The notes: generated from the sequence alone by a model not told the origin. A stretch of DNA of 18,060 nucleotides from an uncultured Collinsella sp. (GCA_902470915.1 CABRIB010000035.1:1-18060); one strand, 5' to 3'; positions 6,321 through 13,561 are shown, numbered from the stretch's first letter. Program-made: numbers and translations.

Positions 6321-7427
6321 CTAGAGTTGGCTGCGCAGATAGTCAGCCATATATGGTACGGCGAATCGCACGTAACCGCGGCGCGCCTGTTCGATTACGC
6401 CGGCGTCGATGAGGCGCCGGCGATACTTTTGTGCGTAGTCCGGTGTGACTGACATGCGCTTCGCAACATCAGAAATGCGAGACACGGCGGCTTCGTCATC
6501 GGTCATTGCAGCGAGAAACGCAACATCTTGGTCCGATAGCGCGGCGAGCGTCGTTTCGCACACATCGTTTTCGAAATCGGCCTTTGACGCTTCGATAGCT
6601 CCGTCGACTTGCTCTGGCGTTACGCGTTTTCCGGCCTCGCAGCGATTGGCGATGTTGTAGCCGATGAGCTGCAGCATATAGGGCGAACCTTGGGTTGCAC
6701 GAGCGGCGCGGAGGCGAAGATCGCCTGAAATATCAAGGTTGAGCTCTTCGAAAGCCCGTTGATAATATGCATCGACATCTCCGACTGAAAGCGGTTCGAG
6801 CGTGACTTTGCATGCGCGGTTGAGAAATGTCAGTACGCGGTCGTTGAGTGTCGCGGAGACTGCTCCCGGGAGGCCCGCCATGACGAGCGCGACGTTGAGT
6901 CCCTCGCCGACGAGCTCTTGATAGGCGGTGACGAGCTGTCTGATCTCGGGTGAATTTGCTTGGAGCTCGTCGATGAGGATGAGGGTGCCGTGTCCCTGCT
7001 CGGTCAGTTTGCGCGCGAGCTGTGTGAGTTTGAACTGAAAGCTCTTGGTCTCCTGCACGTCTCGTGTGAACTCGAGGCCTGCCGAGAACCCAAAAACACT
7101 TAGACTGCCGCTCGTGAGTTTGGGAAGGCGGCGTTTATTGACGTACGGCTCGCCTGCTTCCTGGATTTTCTCAACAATGCGCTCGAGCATATCCTCGGAG
7201 GCCACGGTGGGCGTGGCGACAACAAAGCCGAGCTTGCGTGCGCGGTCGGCAAGTTCCCACAGAAGAACCGTCTTGCCGCTGCCTCGCTGTCCAAGCATGA
7301 GCATGGCTCGGTCGCGATTGCCCGGCTCCTGCTCAAGACCGGAGATGAATGTCGAAATCACGTTCCCGCGCCCCACCAGATAGGACGGGCGATTTCCAAA
7401 TGAGGGGGAGAAGATGGTTTCAGTCAT
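6321..7427 (-). CDS. AAA-type ATP-binding protein with C-terminal winged helix
   Basis: A 368-aa P-loop ATPase. Walker A is GQRGSGKT (46-53), Walker B is LILIDE (149-154) and a sensor-1-like strand is LVMAGLPG (181-188). The N-terminal YLVGRGNVISTF is the usual lead-in of AAA_16/archaeal-type ATPases. Residues 300-368 look like a winged-helix DNA-binding domain (VAKRMSVTPDYAQKYRRRLI, then GYVRFAVPYM). The start is ATG 7427, with AAAGGAGA spaced close upstream. The gene has its own promoter and opposes its neighbours. Its third codon positions look less GC-rich than in the flanking genes, and it is bracketed by a duplicated cassette, so it is probably acquired. The role is unknown: a regulatory, defence or mobile-element ATPase is possible. 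Confidence 0.85.
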   Translation of the reverse strand: MTETIFSPSFGNRPSYLVGRGNVISTFISGLEQEPGNRDRAMLMLGQRGSGKTVLLWELADRARKLGFVVATPTVASEDMLERIVEKIQEAGEPYVNKRRLPKLTSGSLSVFGFSAGLEFTRDVQETKSFQFKLTQLARKLTEQGHGTLILIDELQANSPEIRQLVTAYQELVGEGLNVALVMAGLPGAVSATLNDRVLTFLNRACKVTLEPLSVGDVDAYYQRAFEELNLDISGDLRLRAARATQGSPYMLQLIGYNIANRCEAGKRVTPEQVDGAIEASKADFENDVCETTLAALSDQDVAFLAAMTDDEAAVSRISDVAKRMSVTPDYAQKYRRRLIDAGVIEQARRGYVRFAVPYMADYLRSQL

Positions 7428-7450
7428 AAGTCTCCTTTCTTTTTTTTCCT

Positions 7451-7479
7451 ATTTTTTCCTTTCTTTCCTATTCAGTCAA
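7451..7479 (-). promoter_or_regulatory. Promoter of the ATPase gene
   Basis: On the minus strand TTGACT (7474-7479) and AAAAAT (7451-7456) are separated by 17 bp within a strongly purine-rich A/G tract. The -35 match is good and the -10 is moderate. The tract repeats AGGAAA motifs up to the ribosome binding site, so the leader is short and unstructured. Confidence 0.5.
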
Positions 7480-7483
7480 ATAT

Positions 7484-7546
7484 CCCGCCGGAGAGGGCGG
7501 CTGCGTGGGCCTCATCGGCAAGAACCTCGACATCGCCTGCGACTAG
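7484..7546 (+). pseudogene. Remnant of the DUF4867 gene 3' end
   Basis: Reading in frame from 7484 gives PAGEGGCVGLIGKNLDIACD and then a TAG stop at 7544-7546. The true gene at 5481-6125 ends EGGYVGLIGKNLDIAVD and stop. The similarity fades just upstream of 7484, where the promoter tract of the ATPase begins. No start codon or body of the gene is present. The remnant marks one edge of the duplication around the ATPase. Confidence 0.85.
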
Positions 7547-7554
7547 AATCTTCT

Positions 7555-7611
7555 GTTTCGATCTGTAACATCTAGCGGGCTAAATCGTTTCTACCTGTTA
7601 CAGATTTAGAC
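7555..7611. repeat. ATCTGTAACA hairpin B1 (degenerate)
   Basis: ATCTGTAACA (7561-7570) pairs with TGTTACAGAT (7596-7605). The outer arm bases have drifted, with three mismatches among the outer six positions. The spacing and the TAGCGGGCTA loop motif match hairpin A1. Confidence 0.75.
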
Positions 7612-7635
7612 AAACTGCAGGGGCTGCCCGAAAAA

Positions 7636-7690
7636 TCTCGATCTGTAACACCAGGCCCGGTTTTGGCTGCCTAACTGTTACAGATCGAGA
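7636..7690. repeat. ATCTGTAACA hairpin B2
   Basis: TCTCGATCTGTAACA (7636-7650) pairs perfectly with 7676-7690 across a 25-nt loop. The arms are identical to hairpin A2, while the loop differs at several positions. Conserved arms with drifting loops suggest selection on, or homogenisation of, the arms. Confidence 0.85.
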
Positions 7691-7701
7691 CAAACCGCCC
7701 C

Positions 7702-7740
7702 AAACCACCACAAAGGTGCCTGTCCCCTTTGTGGTGGTTT
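7702..7740. repeat. CCACCAC hairpin B3 with 15-bp perfect arms
   Basis: AAACCACCACAAAGG (7702-7716) pairs perfectly with 7726-7740. The 9-nt loop contains CCTGTCC (7719-7725), which is complementary to GGACAGG directly after the stem (7741-7747), so a pseudoknot is possible on paper. It lies upstream of the beta-glucosidase promoter. Confidence 0.75.
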
Positions 7741-7820
7741 GGACAGGCAGGTATCAGAAAGTGTCAGCTGCGGGCGGTCGCCGGGCCGCCGTGTGCGAAA
7801 AGAAGTGTCGACCCGCGCTG

Positions 7821-7868
7821 TTGTCGTTGAGTGGTACCCCGTTTGCGGGGATACTGAAACCACGACAA
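7821..7868 (+). promoter_or_regulatory. Promoter and nested inverted repeats before the 6-phospho-beta-glucosidase gene
   Basis: TTGAGT (7827-7832) and GATACT (7850-7855) stand 17 bp apart. The spacer is mostly the palindrome CCCCG-TTTG-CGGGG (7837-7850). Wider arms also pair: GTGGT (7831-7835) with ACCAC (7859-7863), and TTGTC (7821-7825) with GACAA (7864-7868). A palindrome between the -35 and -10 boxes is a usual place for a repressor such as a LacI- or GntR-type regulator. No antiterminator (BglG/LicT) gene is adjacent. Transcription would start near 7862, about 30 nt before the start codon. Confidence 0.5.
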
Positions 7869-7891
7869 GCGGCGTATGAAAGGATCGATGC

Positions 7892-9322
7892 ATGGCTTTC
7901 CGTAATGACTTCCTGTGGGGCGGCGCGACGGCTGCCAACCAGTGCGAGGGCGCCTACAACGTGGACGGCCGCGGCCTGGCCAACGTGGACGTGGCTCCGC
8001 ACGGCCCCGAGCGCTACGCGGTGGTCTCCGGCCAGCGCAAGATGCTCGACTTCGAGGACGGCTATTACTATCCCGCACAGACCGGCATCGATTTCTACCA
8101 CCACTACAAGGAGGACATTGCTCTCTTTGCCGAGATGGGCTTTAAGACCTTCCGTATGAGCCTGGCTTGGACCCGCATCTTCCCCAACGGTGACGAGACT
8201 GAGCCCAACGAGGCCGGCCTGGCCTTCTACGAAGACGTGTTCCGCGAGTGTCAGGCGCACGGCATCGAGCCGCTCGTGACCATTACGCACTTCGACTGCC
8301 CGATTCACCTCATCAAGGAGTACGGCGGCTGGCGCAACCGCAAGCTCATCGACTTCTACAAGAACCTCGCGACCACGATCTTCACCCGCTACAAGGGCCT
8401 GGTGAAGTACTGGCTTACCTTCAACGAGATCAATATGATTCTGCACCTGCCGTTTATGGGTGCCGGCCTGGTCTTTGAGGAGGGCGAGAACAAGGAGGCC
8501 GTCGAGTACCTGGCCGCCCACAATGAGCTCGTCGCCAGCGCTTGGGCAACCAAGATTGCCCACGAGATCGACCCTGAGGTCAAGATCGGCTGCATGCTCG
8601 CCGCGGGCAGCTACTACCCCTACAGCTGCCGTCCGGGCGATGTGCGCCAGGCGCAGCTCGACAACCAGGACAATTACTTCTTCGTCGACGTCCAGAGCCG
8701 TGGCTACTACCCGGCCTATGCCGTCAAGAAGCTCGAGCGTCTGGGCATCGATGTGGGCATGACGGACGAGGATCGCGAGATCCTGGCCGCCAACACCGTC
8801 GACTTCATCAGCTTTAGCTGCTACAGCACCCGTTGCTCCGCCGGTGCCGATAACCCCGATGTCGAGCGTACCCAGGGCAACGCCTTCGCCGGCGCCAAGA
8901 ACCCCTACCTGCAGGAGAGCCAGTGGGGCTGGGCCATCGATCCGCTGGGCTTCCGTATTACGCTCAACGACCTGTACGACCGTTATCAGAAGCCGCTGTT
9001 TGTGGTCGAGAACGGTCTGGGCGCCAAGGATGTTGTCGAGGAGGATGGCTCCGTCAACGACGACTACCGTATCGACTACCTGCGCCAGCATATCGCCGCG
9101 ATGCGTGACGCGGTGACCGAGGACGGCGTTGACCTGCTGGGCTACACCACTTGGGGCCCGATCGACCTGGTGTCTGCCGGCACGGGCGAGATGTCCAAGC
9201 GCTACGGCTTTATCTATGTGGACCGCGATGATGCGGGCAACGGCACCCTCAAGCGCTCCAAAAAGAAGAGCTTCGACTGGTACAAGAAGGTTATCGCCAC
9301 CAACGGCGAAGATTTGGCCTAG
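7892..9322 (+). CDS. bglA: 6-phospho-beta-glucosidase (GH1 family)
   Basis: A 476-aa glycoside hydrolase family 1 enzyme that would split PTS-imported phosphorylated beta-glucosides (cellobiose, arbutin or salicin type) into glucose-6-phosphate and aglycone. The family start FLWGGATAANQCEGAYN is at 7-23. The acid/base is Glu179 in TFNEIN (176-181) and the nucleophile is Glu373 in VVENG (371-375). The phospho-sugar loop SAGTGEMSKRYGFIYVD begins at Ser428 with Lys436 and Tyr438, the Ser/Lys/Tyr set typical of the 6-phospho enzymes. The length is normal. The start is ATG 7892, with AAAGGA (7879-7884) spaced 7 nt; an overlapping ATG at 7888 is out of frame. It stands alone: no PTS genes lie beside it, so the transporter must be elsewhere. 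Confidence 0.94.
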   Translation: MAFRNDFLWGGATAANQCEGAYNVDGRGLANVDVAPHGPERYAVVSGQRKMLDFEDGYYYPAQTGIDFYHHYKEDIALFAEMGFKTFRMSLAWTRIFPNGDETEPNEAGLAFYEDVFRECQAHGIEPLVTITHFDCPIHLIKEYGGWRNRKLIDFYKNLATTIFTRYKGLVKYWLTFNEINMILHLPFMGAGLVFEEGENKEAVEYLAAHNELVASAWATKIAHEIDPEVKIGCMLAAGSYYPYSCRPGDVRQAQLDNQDNYFFVDVQSRGYYPAYAVKKLERLGIDVGMTDEDREILAANTVDFISFSCYSTRCSAGADNPDVERTQGNAFAGAKNPYLQESQWGWAIDPLGFRITLNDLYDRYQKPLFVVENGLGAKDVVEEDGSVNDDYRIDYLRQHIAAMRDAVTEDGVDLLGYTTWGPIDLVSAGTGEMSKRYGFIYVDRDDAGNGTLKRSKKKSFDWYKKVIATNGEDLA

Positions 9323-9350
9323 GCTTTCCCGATAACCGTAGCCTCCTAAC

Positions 9351-9388
9351 CAAGGCGCCCGGCGAGTATGTGCTCGCCGGGCGCCTTG
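9351..9388 (+). terminator. Strong hairpin after the 6-phospho-beta-glucosidase gene
   Basis: The arms 9351-9366 and 9373-9388 are perfect 16-bp complements around the loop TATGTG. It begins 28 bp after the stop codon. As with several hairpins here, no T-run follows, so termination is inferred from stability and position. Confidence 0.7.
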
Positions 9389-9439
9389 CCGTCTGCGGAT
9401 TTTGGGACATGTGGCCCGCTTTTTGAGCCTGCCTGTCGG

Positions 9440-9445
9440 TACACT
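9440..9445 (+). promoter_or_regulatory. Possible -10 box of the signalling operon
   Basis: TACACT (4 of 6 to consensus) ends 9 bp before the ATG at 9455. No -35 box of quality lies at the right distance. If used, transcription would start at or within a few bases of the start codon, giving a leaderless message. This fits the lack of a Shine-Dalgarno sequence there. Confidence 0.35.
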
Positions 9446-9454
9446 AAAAGCACT

Positions 9455-11338
9455 ATGGGTACCCGCGAGCGACATATCGGCCACACGGCCGCCCGATCCG
9501 CTCCCGTGGCGGATCCCAGGGGCGGCAGGCTCTTCGCCATGCCGCGATTCCTTGTTGGCATAACACATCAGGTGTACCGCCACCGCGTCTTTGCTATCGC
9601 CGGTGTCATCACCGCGCTGTTCCTCATGCTTTTGGCGGTCTTGCCGTCGCTGTTCGCCTTCGACCCCAAACTTTCTAACGCCGTGCCCGCCTATAGCGAG
9701 GTGTCCGAAGAGGTCGTGGATGCGCTCGTCCATTCGAGCTCTCTGCCGTTGCTTGTTGCCGCAATTGCATTTTCAATCTGGGGCGTATCGGTCTATCTGC
9801 GCTGTTTGGACTATGTGTTGCGCCGCCGTCTTGTTGCCATCGCCACCATCTGCGCCCTGTGGATGATCGAAGTTATTCTCAAGTACAAGTCGTTCACGCC
9901 GTTCTATGCCACCGTGCTGTGGTACCTGTACTACGTGCCCATGACGCTCATTCCGCTGCTCTACCAGTTGTGTGGTCTGCGCCTTGCGGGCCTGGAGCAA
10001 TACCGCCTGGGTCGCCGCTACTGCGCTGCGCTGTGGATTATGGCTATCCTGCTTATCGGATTTGTGCTCACCAACGATTTTCACCAGCAGGTCTTCCACT
10101 TTGACCGTACAAGCGACACCTGGAGCAACGATTACACGTACGGCTGGGGTTATTTCGCCGTCCTCGTGTGGACGGCCTTTAACTTTGTGGCCTTTTTTAT
10201 CCTGGTGGGCCGGTCCTCGTCCTTTCGCATCCAACGTTTCTCGGGCACGGCGGCGCTCGTGCTGCTGGGCGGCGCATTCTTTGCCATCTCATATGCGCTG
10301 CGCGTGCCCTGGGCATGGAGGCTCAACTTTTCGCTCGTCTATTGCGTCCTGTGCGTGGTGGCGATGGAAATCTGCCTCGATTGCGGTGTCATTCCGTCAT
10401 ATCACGACATCGCCGGTATTTTCGGCACCTTGCCGCTTGACCTCAAAGTTCTAACGTGTGACCTGCAGGAAGTCTATGCTACGCCGGTGTCAAAGCCGAT
10501 CCCAGAGGGCGTGCGCGAGGAGTTGCGAGTCCAGGAGCACGGGCGCGCCCATGCCTTTGCCGTGGTGTCCGATCCCGATGTAATGTATCGCGCCTTTCCG
10601 CTGCTGGGTGGATCGGCGCTGCTTGCCCAAGACGTGTCGGAGCTCAACGAGCTCAATCGCGAACTAGCGCATCGTCGCATGGAGCTGCAACGCCAAAACG
10701 AGCTGCTTGTCGCCGACTACGATCTTAAGACGCATTTGGCAGATCAAGAGGCCGAGACCCTGCTGGTCCAAGACGTGGACCAGGCGCTTGCCCGCGCGCT
10801 CGAAGAGATGTACGACTTGCTGGGCTCGCTGCCACCGTTGACCGACGAGGCATCTTCGCACGAGCGTTACCGCATGCTGCAGCGCGCCAAGATGCTCGTC
10901 GCCTATTGCAAACGCAAGGGGTCGCTCACGTTGGCACAGCATGGGGAGAGCGGCTTTGACCGCGACCGCATTCAGCTCATTGCCAACGAGCTCGCAAGCG
11001 ACCTACGCACCATCGATGTCGATTGCGCCTCGATTATTGCCATACGGCGCCCGATGCACGCCAGTGCGGTAAGCGCGCTGTACGACTGCGTGTATGACTT
11101 TGCGTTTTTTGCCTACGCCACCGATCATCCGGCGCTTATGTATCACCTGAGTGACCACGACCGGTGCAGCGTCGAGTTGCGTGCCACGCTTTTCTCCAAC
11201 GACGAGGAGGATCTTTCGCAGACACCCGCTGCGCAAGAGCTCGAAAGCGCTTTGCAAGGGCGCAACGTGGCATATCGCCTTGAGGGCGAGCCCGGCCAGC
11301 TGCGCATGATCGTGTTGATGCCGAGGGCGGGTGAGTGA
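9455..11338 (+). CDS. 7TM sensor protein with degenerate kinase-like C-terminus
   Basis: A 627-aa membrane protein. About eight hydrophobic segments lie near 47-67, 97-117, 126-143, 151-172, 190-206, 232-251, 265-282 and 293-308. The TNDFHQQVF motif (206-214) is like that of the 7TM sensor region of some histidine kinases. A PAS-like stretch (about 365-395) leads into a coiled coil (about 393-450). The C-terminus resembles a GHKL ATPase only in outline: where the N-box should be there is DCVYD (544-548) in place of ExxxN, no DxGxG box is visible, and the final strand (617-623) ends VLMP. No phosphoacceptor H-box is evident. I infer a sensory partner for the following kinase. The start is ATG 9455, since an upstream ATG (9368) lies in the terminator loop; ATG 9539 is an alternative. 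The stop overlaps the next gene. Confidence 0.8.
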   Translation: MGTRERHIGHTAARSAPVADPRGGRLFAMPRFLVGITHQVYRHRVFAIAGVITALFLMLLAVLPSLFAFDPKLSNAVPAYSEVSEEVVDALVHSSSLPLLVAAIAFSIWGVSVYLRCLDYVLRRRLVAIATICALWMIEVILKYKSFTPFYATVLWYLYYVPMTLIPLLYQLCGLRLAGLEQYRLGRRYCAALWIMAILLIGFVLTNDFHQQVFHFDRTSDTWSNDYTYGWGYFAVLVWTAFNFVAFFILVGRSSSFRIQRFSGTAALVLLGGAFFAISYALRVPWAWRLNFSLVYCVLCVVAMEICLDCGVIPSYHDIAGIFGTLPLDLKVLTCDLQEVYATPVSKPIPEGVREELRVQEHGRAHAFAVVSDPDVMYRAFPLLGGSALLAQDVSELNELNRELAHRRMELQRQNELLVADYDLKTHLADQEAETLLVQDVDQALARALEEMYDLLGSLPPLTDEASSHERYRMLQRAKMLVAYCKRKGSLTLAQHGESGFDRDRIQLIANELASDLRTIDVDCASIIAIRRPMHASAVSALYDCVYDFAFFAYATDHPALMYHLSDHDRCSVELRATLFSNDEEDLSQTPAAQELESALQGRNVAYRLEGEPGQLRMIVLMPRAGE

Positions 11339-12834
11339 CGATGCAGATCCCGCTCATTCTCCCCCAAATCGTTGCGCTCGATATTGTCTTTGCCTTGGCT
11401 GCTTGCCTGCAGACAATCCACGTTCCGCTCATCGTATCGCGCCGCTCGTCCTATAACCGTAAGGTGACTTGCGCCTACGAGGCGAGCCTCGTGGTTCACC
11501 TGATGGTTTCGGCGCTTATCCTGTTCGCGTCGTCTGGCTCGTATCTGGTGGCGCCGCTTGGTGTTTGCGCCAGGGCAATGGGCGGAGCGCTGTGGATCAA
11601 TGCCGCGATCTTTGTATATGGCGTGGTGCTTATGGTGCACTATCGTCGTCCCGTTATGCTGACTGAGCTGCTGCTCGTTGCCGCCGTTACGCCGCCAGTG
11701 GTTGTTGTTATGGGCTCGGCGTGGACCGTTGTCCTTATCGCAGAGGGAGCGTTCTTCCTGTTCCGTTCCATCGCGGCGCTCTTGATGGACGTCCGTAACC
11801 GCCAGGAGGATATTACCGCGTTCTCGACGATTGAAACCATCAACGTGATTCCCGTGGGCATCCTGTATCTAGACCCGAGGGGCCGTCCGTTGCTCATGAA
11901 CCGCTGCATGCGCAAAAACCTGGTAGAGCTTCATATGCCCACCGATCTGCGCGACATGAGCAGCACATGGAACGACCTGCGCAAACTCAGTATGCAGACG
12001 CCCGAAAGCAGTGCCAATCGCGCCCATATCGACCTTGACCGCTTTGGCAGGGATCGCGCCGTGATCGAGATTTCTCCTTCCGAGATTCGTCTGTTCGTGC
12101 GTGACTCCGTTACGGTCTCGGGCCGTCCGTTCGAGCGCGTCGTCGGCCTGGACGTGACGGAATACGCACACGCCTACGACCGCCTGGCGCAAGCTAATCA
12201 CCTGCTTGAGTGTGCTGGCCAAGAGCTCCAGGACCAGATCGAAGAAGTCAAAAAAGTTGCCGACAATGCGGCCTACCTGCGTATGCGTTCCCGCGTGCAC
12301 GATGTGATCGGCCAGCGCCTGTCCATCCTCCATCGCTATTTGGAGGAAGGGCGCCTGGACGACGAGTCACTCGAGCAGATCGATCCGTTGCTGCGCTCAA
12401 TCGCCGTCGACCTGCGCAGTGGCGGCGTCAGTGAGCCGGCGGAGCAGCTGGGTGATATCGTCCATGCTTTTGGCCTGGTGAGTGTGCAGATCGATGTTGA
12501 GGGTGCGCTGCCTGAGGACGCGCGTGTCGCCGCCGCATTTTTACAGATTATCCGCGAGGCCTCGACCAATGCCACCAAGCATGCGCAGGCGCATCGGGTC
12601 CATGTGCGCCTGTGGCAGGAGGGGACGAATGCTGACGCCGTCGCGCGCATGACCATCTCTAACGACGGCGCGCCTGCACCCGTATCGTATCGCGAGGGAA
12701 CGGGTATCCCTGGTATGAGGCATGTCGCACAGAATCTGGGCGGCAGCCTGGAAGTCCACGCCGCCCCGCCTTTTACGCTTGCGGTGTCCATCCCGCTCAC
12801 CTTCAACGTCACCGCTCAAAGGAGAAGTTCATGA
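11335..12834 (+). CDS. Membrane sensor histidine kinase (HPK7/NarX-like output)
   Basis: A 499-aa kinase. Hydrophobic helices lie at about 8-28, 50-68, 86-103, 110-127 and 130-147. A PAS-like domain (about 163-280) contains INVIPVGILYLD. A coiled linker (about 283-312) leads to the H-box RMRSRVHDVIGQRLS (316-330) with His322 as the likely phosphoacceptor. The ATPase domain has the N-box REASTNATKHA (407-417), ISNDGAP (441-447) and GTGIPGMRHVAQNLGGSLEV (455-474). This order is that of kinases pairing with NarL-type regulators, and such a regulator follows. The GTG start (11335) gives a GTGA overlap with the preceding stop and GAGGG spaced 7 nt; ATG 11341 is the alternative. The signal sensed is unknown. 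Confidence 0.9.
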   Translation: MTMQIPLILPQIVALDIVFALAACLQTIHVPLIVSRRSSYNRKVTCAYEASLVVHLMVSALILFASSGSYLVAPLGVCARAMGGALWINAAIFVYGVVLMVHYRRPVMLTELLLVAAVTPPVVVVMGSAWTVVLIAEGAFFLFRSIAALLMDVRNRQEDITAFSTIETINVIPVGILYLDPRGRPLLMNRCMRKNLVELHMPTDLRDMSSTWNDLRKLSMQTPESSANRAHIDLDRFGRDRAVIEISPSEIRLFVRDSVTVSGRPFERVVGLDVTEYAHAYDRLAQANHLLECAGQELQDQIEEVKKVADNAAYLRMRSRVHDVIGQRLSILHRYLEEGRLDDESLEQIDPLLRSIAVDLRSGGVSEPAEQLGDIVHAFGLVSVQIDVEGALPEDARVAAAFLQIIREASTNATKHAQAHRVHVRLWQEGTNADAVARMTISNDGAPAPVSYREGTGIPGMRHVAQNLGGSLEVHAAPPFTLAVSIPLTFNVTAQRRSS

Positions 12835-13451
12835 TCCGCGTGTTAATCGTCGAAGACCAGGCCATCCTGCGCGAGAGCCTGGCGCGCTCCGTTGGCGACC
12901 AGCCCGATATGACCGTCGTCGCCGCGATTGCCGACGCCTCGGATGCCTTGGACGTTGCGCTCAAGGAGCGTCCGGACATGATACTGATGGACGTGTGCAC
13001 CGAGCACGATTCAAACGGCATCGTGGCGGCGGCACGCATCAAGGAGCAGCTGCCTGAGTGTCGCATCATTATCATGACAGGCATGCCCGAGATCACCTTT
13101 GTCGATCAGGCCCGCGAAGCGGGCGTCGATAGCTTTGTGTACAAGAACGTCGGTATCGACGAGCTGTTCGCCGTGATGCGCTCCACGTTGGCTGGCTACT
13201 GCACGTTTCCCAAGCCGCCCGAGAGCATTTTTTCGGGCACGGCGGCACTCGACGATGTCGAGCTGTCGATTTTGCGCCTTGCCTGCGAGGGCAAAAGTCG
13301 TCGCGAGATCGCGACCGAGCTGTTTATGAGTGAGGGCACCATCAAGCGTCGCATCTCGGAGATTCTGAGCAAGACCGGTTACGACAACATCATGCGCCTG
13401 GCCGTGCATGCGGTGACCGAGGGCAGCATCGTTCCCAACATGGAGCGCTAA
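12831..13451 (+). CDS. NarL/LuxR-family response regulator
   Basis: A 206-aa two-component transcription factor. The receiver domain (1-120) has the acidic pocket Glu8-Asp9, phosphoacceptor Asp54 in MILMDV, the switch Thr83 and Lys105. The C-terminal LuxR-type helix-turn-helix spans about 140-200 (LSILRLACEGKSRREIATEL, then MSEGTIKRRISEIL). An acidic insertion, CTEHDSNG (56-63), replaces the common MPxxxG loop after the phosphoacceptor. The start ATG overlaps the kinase stop by 4 bp (ATGA), with AAAGGAG (12818-12824) spaced 6 nt. It is the output of the sensor pair upstream. Targets are unknown; no obvious inverted-repeat target was found at the operon's own promoter. Confidence 0.95.
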   Translation: MIRVLIVEDQAILRESLARSVGDQPDMTVVAAIADASDALDVALKERPDMILMDVCTEHDSNGIVAAARIKEQLPECRIIIMTGMPEITFVDQAREAGVDSFVYKNVGIDELFAVMRSTLAGYCTFPKPPESIFSGTAALDDVELSILRLACEGKSRREIATELFMSEGTIKRRISEILSKTGYDNIMRLAVHAVTEGSIVPNMER

Positions 13452-13476
13452 AGCTTGTCGCGCATCGGCATAAAGC

Positions 13477-13511
13477 GGTGGGGCCGCAGGATTATCTCCT
13501 GCGGCCCCACC
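13477..13511. terminator. Bidirectional hairpin between convergent operons
   Basis: Arms of 15 bp (13477-13491 and 13497-13511) pair perfectly around the loop TTATC. It lies 25 bp past the response-regulator stop and 50 bp past the stop of the convergent lipoprotein gene, so one element could end both transcripts. No T-run is present. Confidence 0.7.
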
Positions 13512-13561
13512 TGGCATGTGCGCGGATGTGTCCGCCAATCCGCGGCTGATGTTACGTGCCG

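Larger units (their letters stand above)
7493..7740. repeat. Flanking cassette copy B (DUF4867 tail plus three hairpins)
   Basis: Direct repeat of 6072-6316 in the same orientation and order: gene tail, two ATCTGTAACA hairpins, CCACCAC hairpin. The differences are scattered substitutions, which argues against a very recent duplication or points to a donor from a related strain. Confidence 0.85.

Noticed and set aside
6072..7740. CRISPR array suggested by repeated ATCTGTAACA units
   Set aside because: There are only four units, arranged as inverted pairs with two of them in each duplicated cassette. There are no regular direct repeats with unique spacers and no cas genes.
7821..7868. LicT/BglG-type antiterminator (RAT) site before the glucosidase gene
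   Set aside because: The sequence does not resemble the RAT consensus I know, no terminator with a T-run overlaps it, and no antiterminator gene is adjacent. A promoter with an operator explains it better.
7754..9733. A 659-codon open frame on the minus strand
   Set aside because: It is the antisense shadow of the GH1 glucosidase. The composition is typical of a shadow and the sense frame has catalytic motifs, a ribosome binding site and a terminator.
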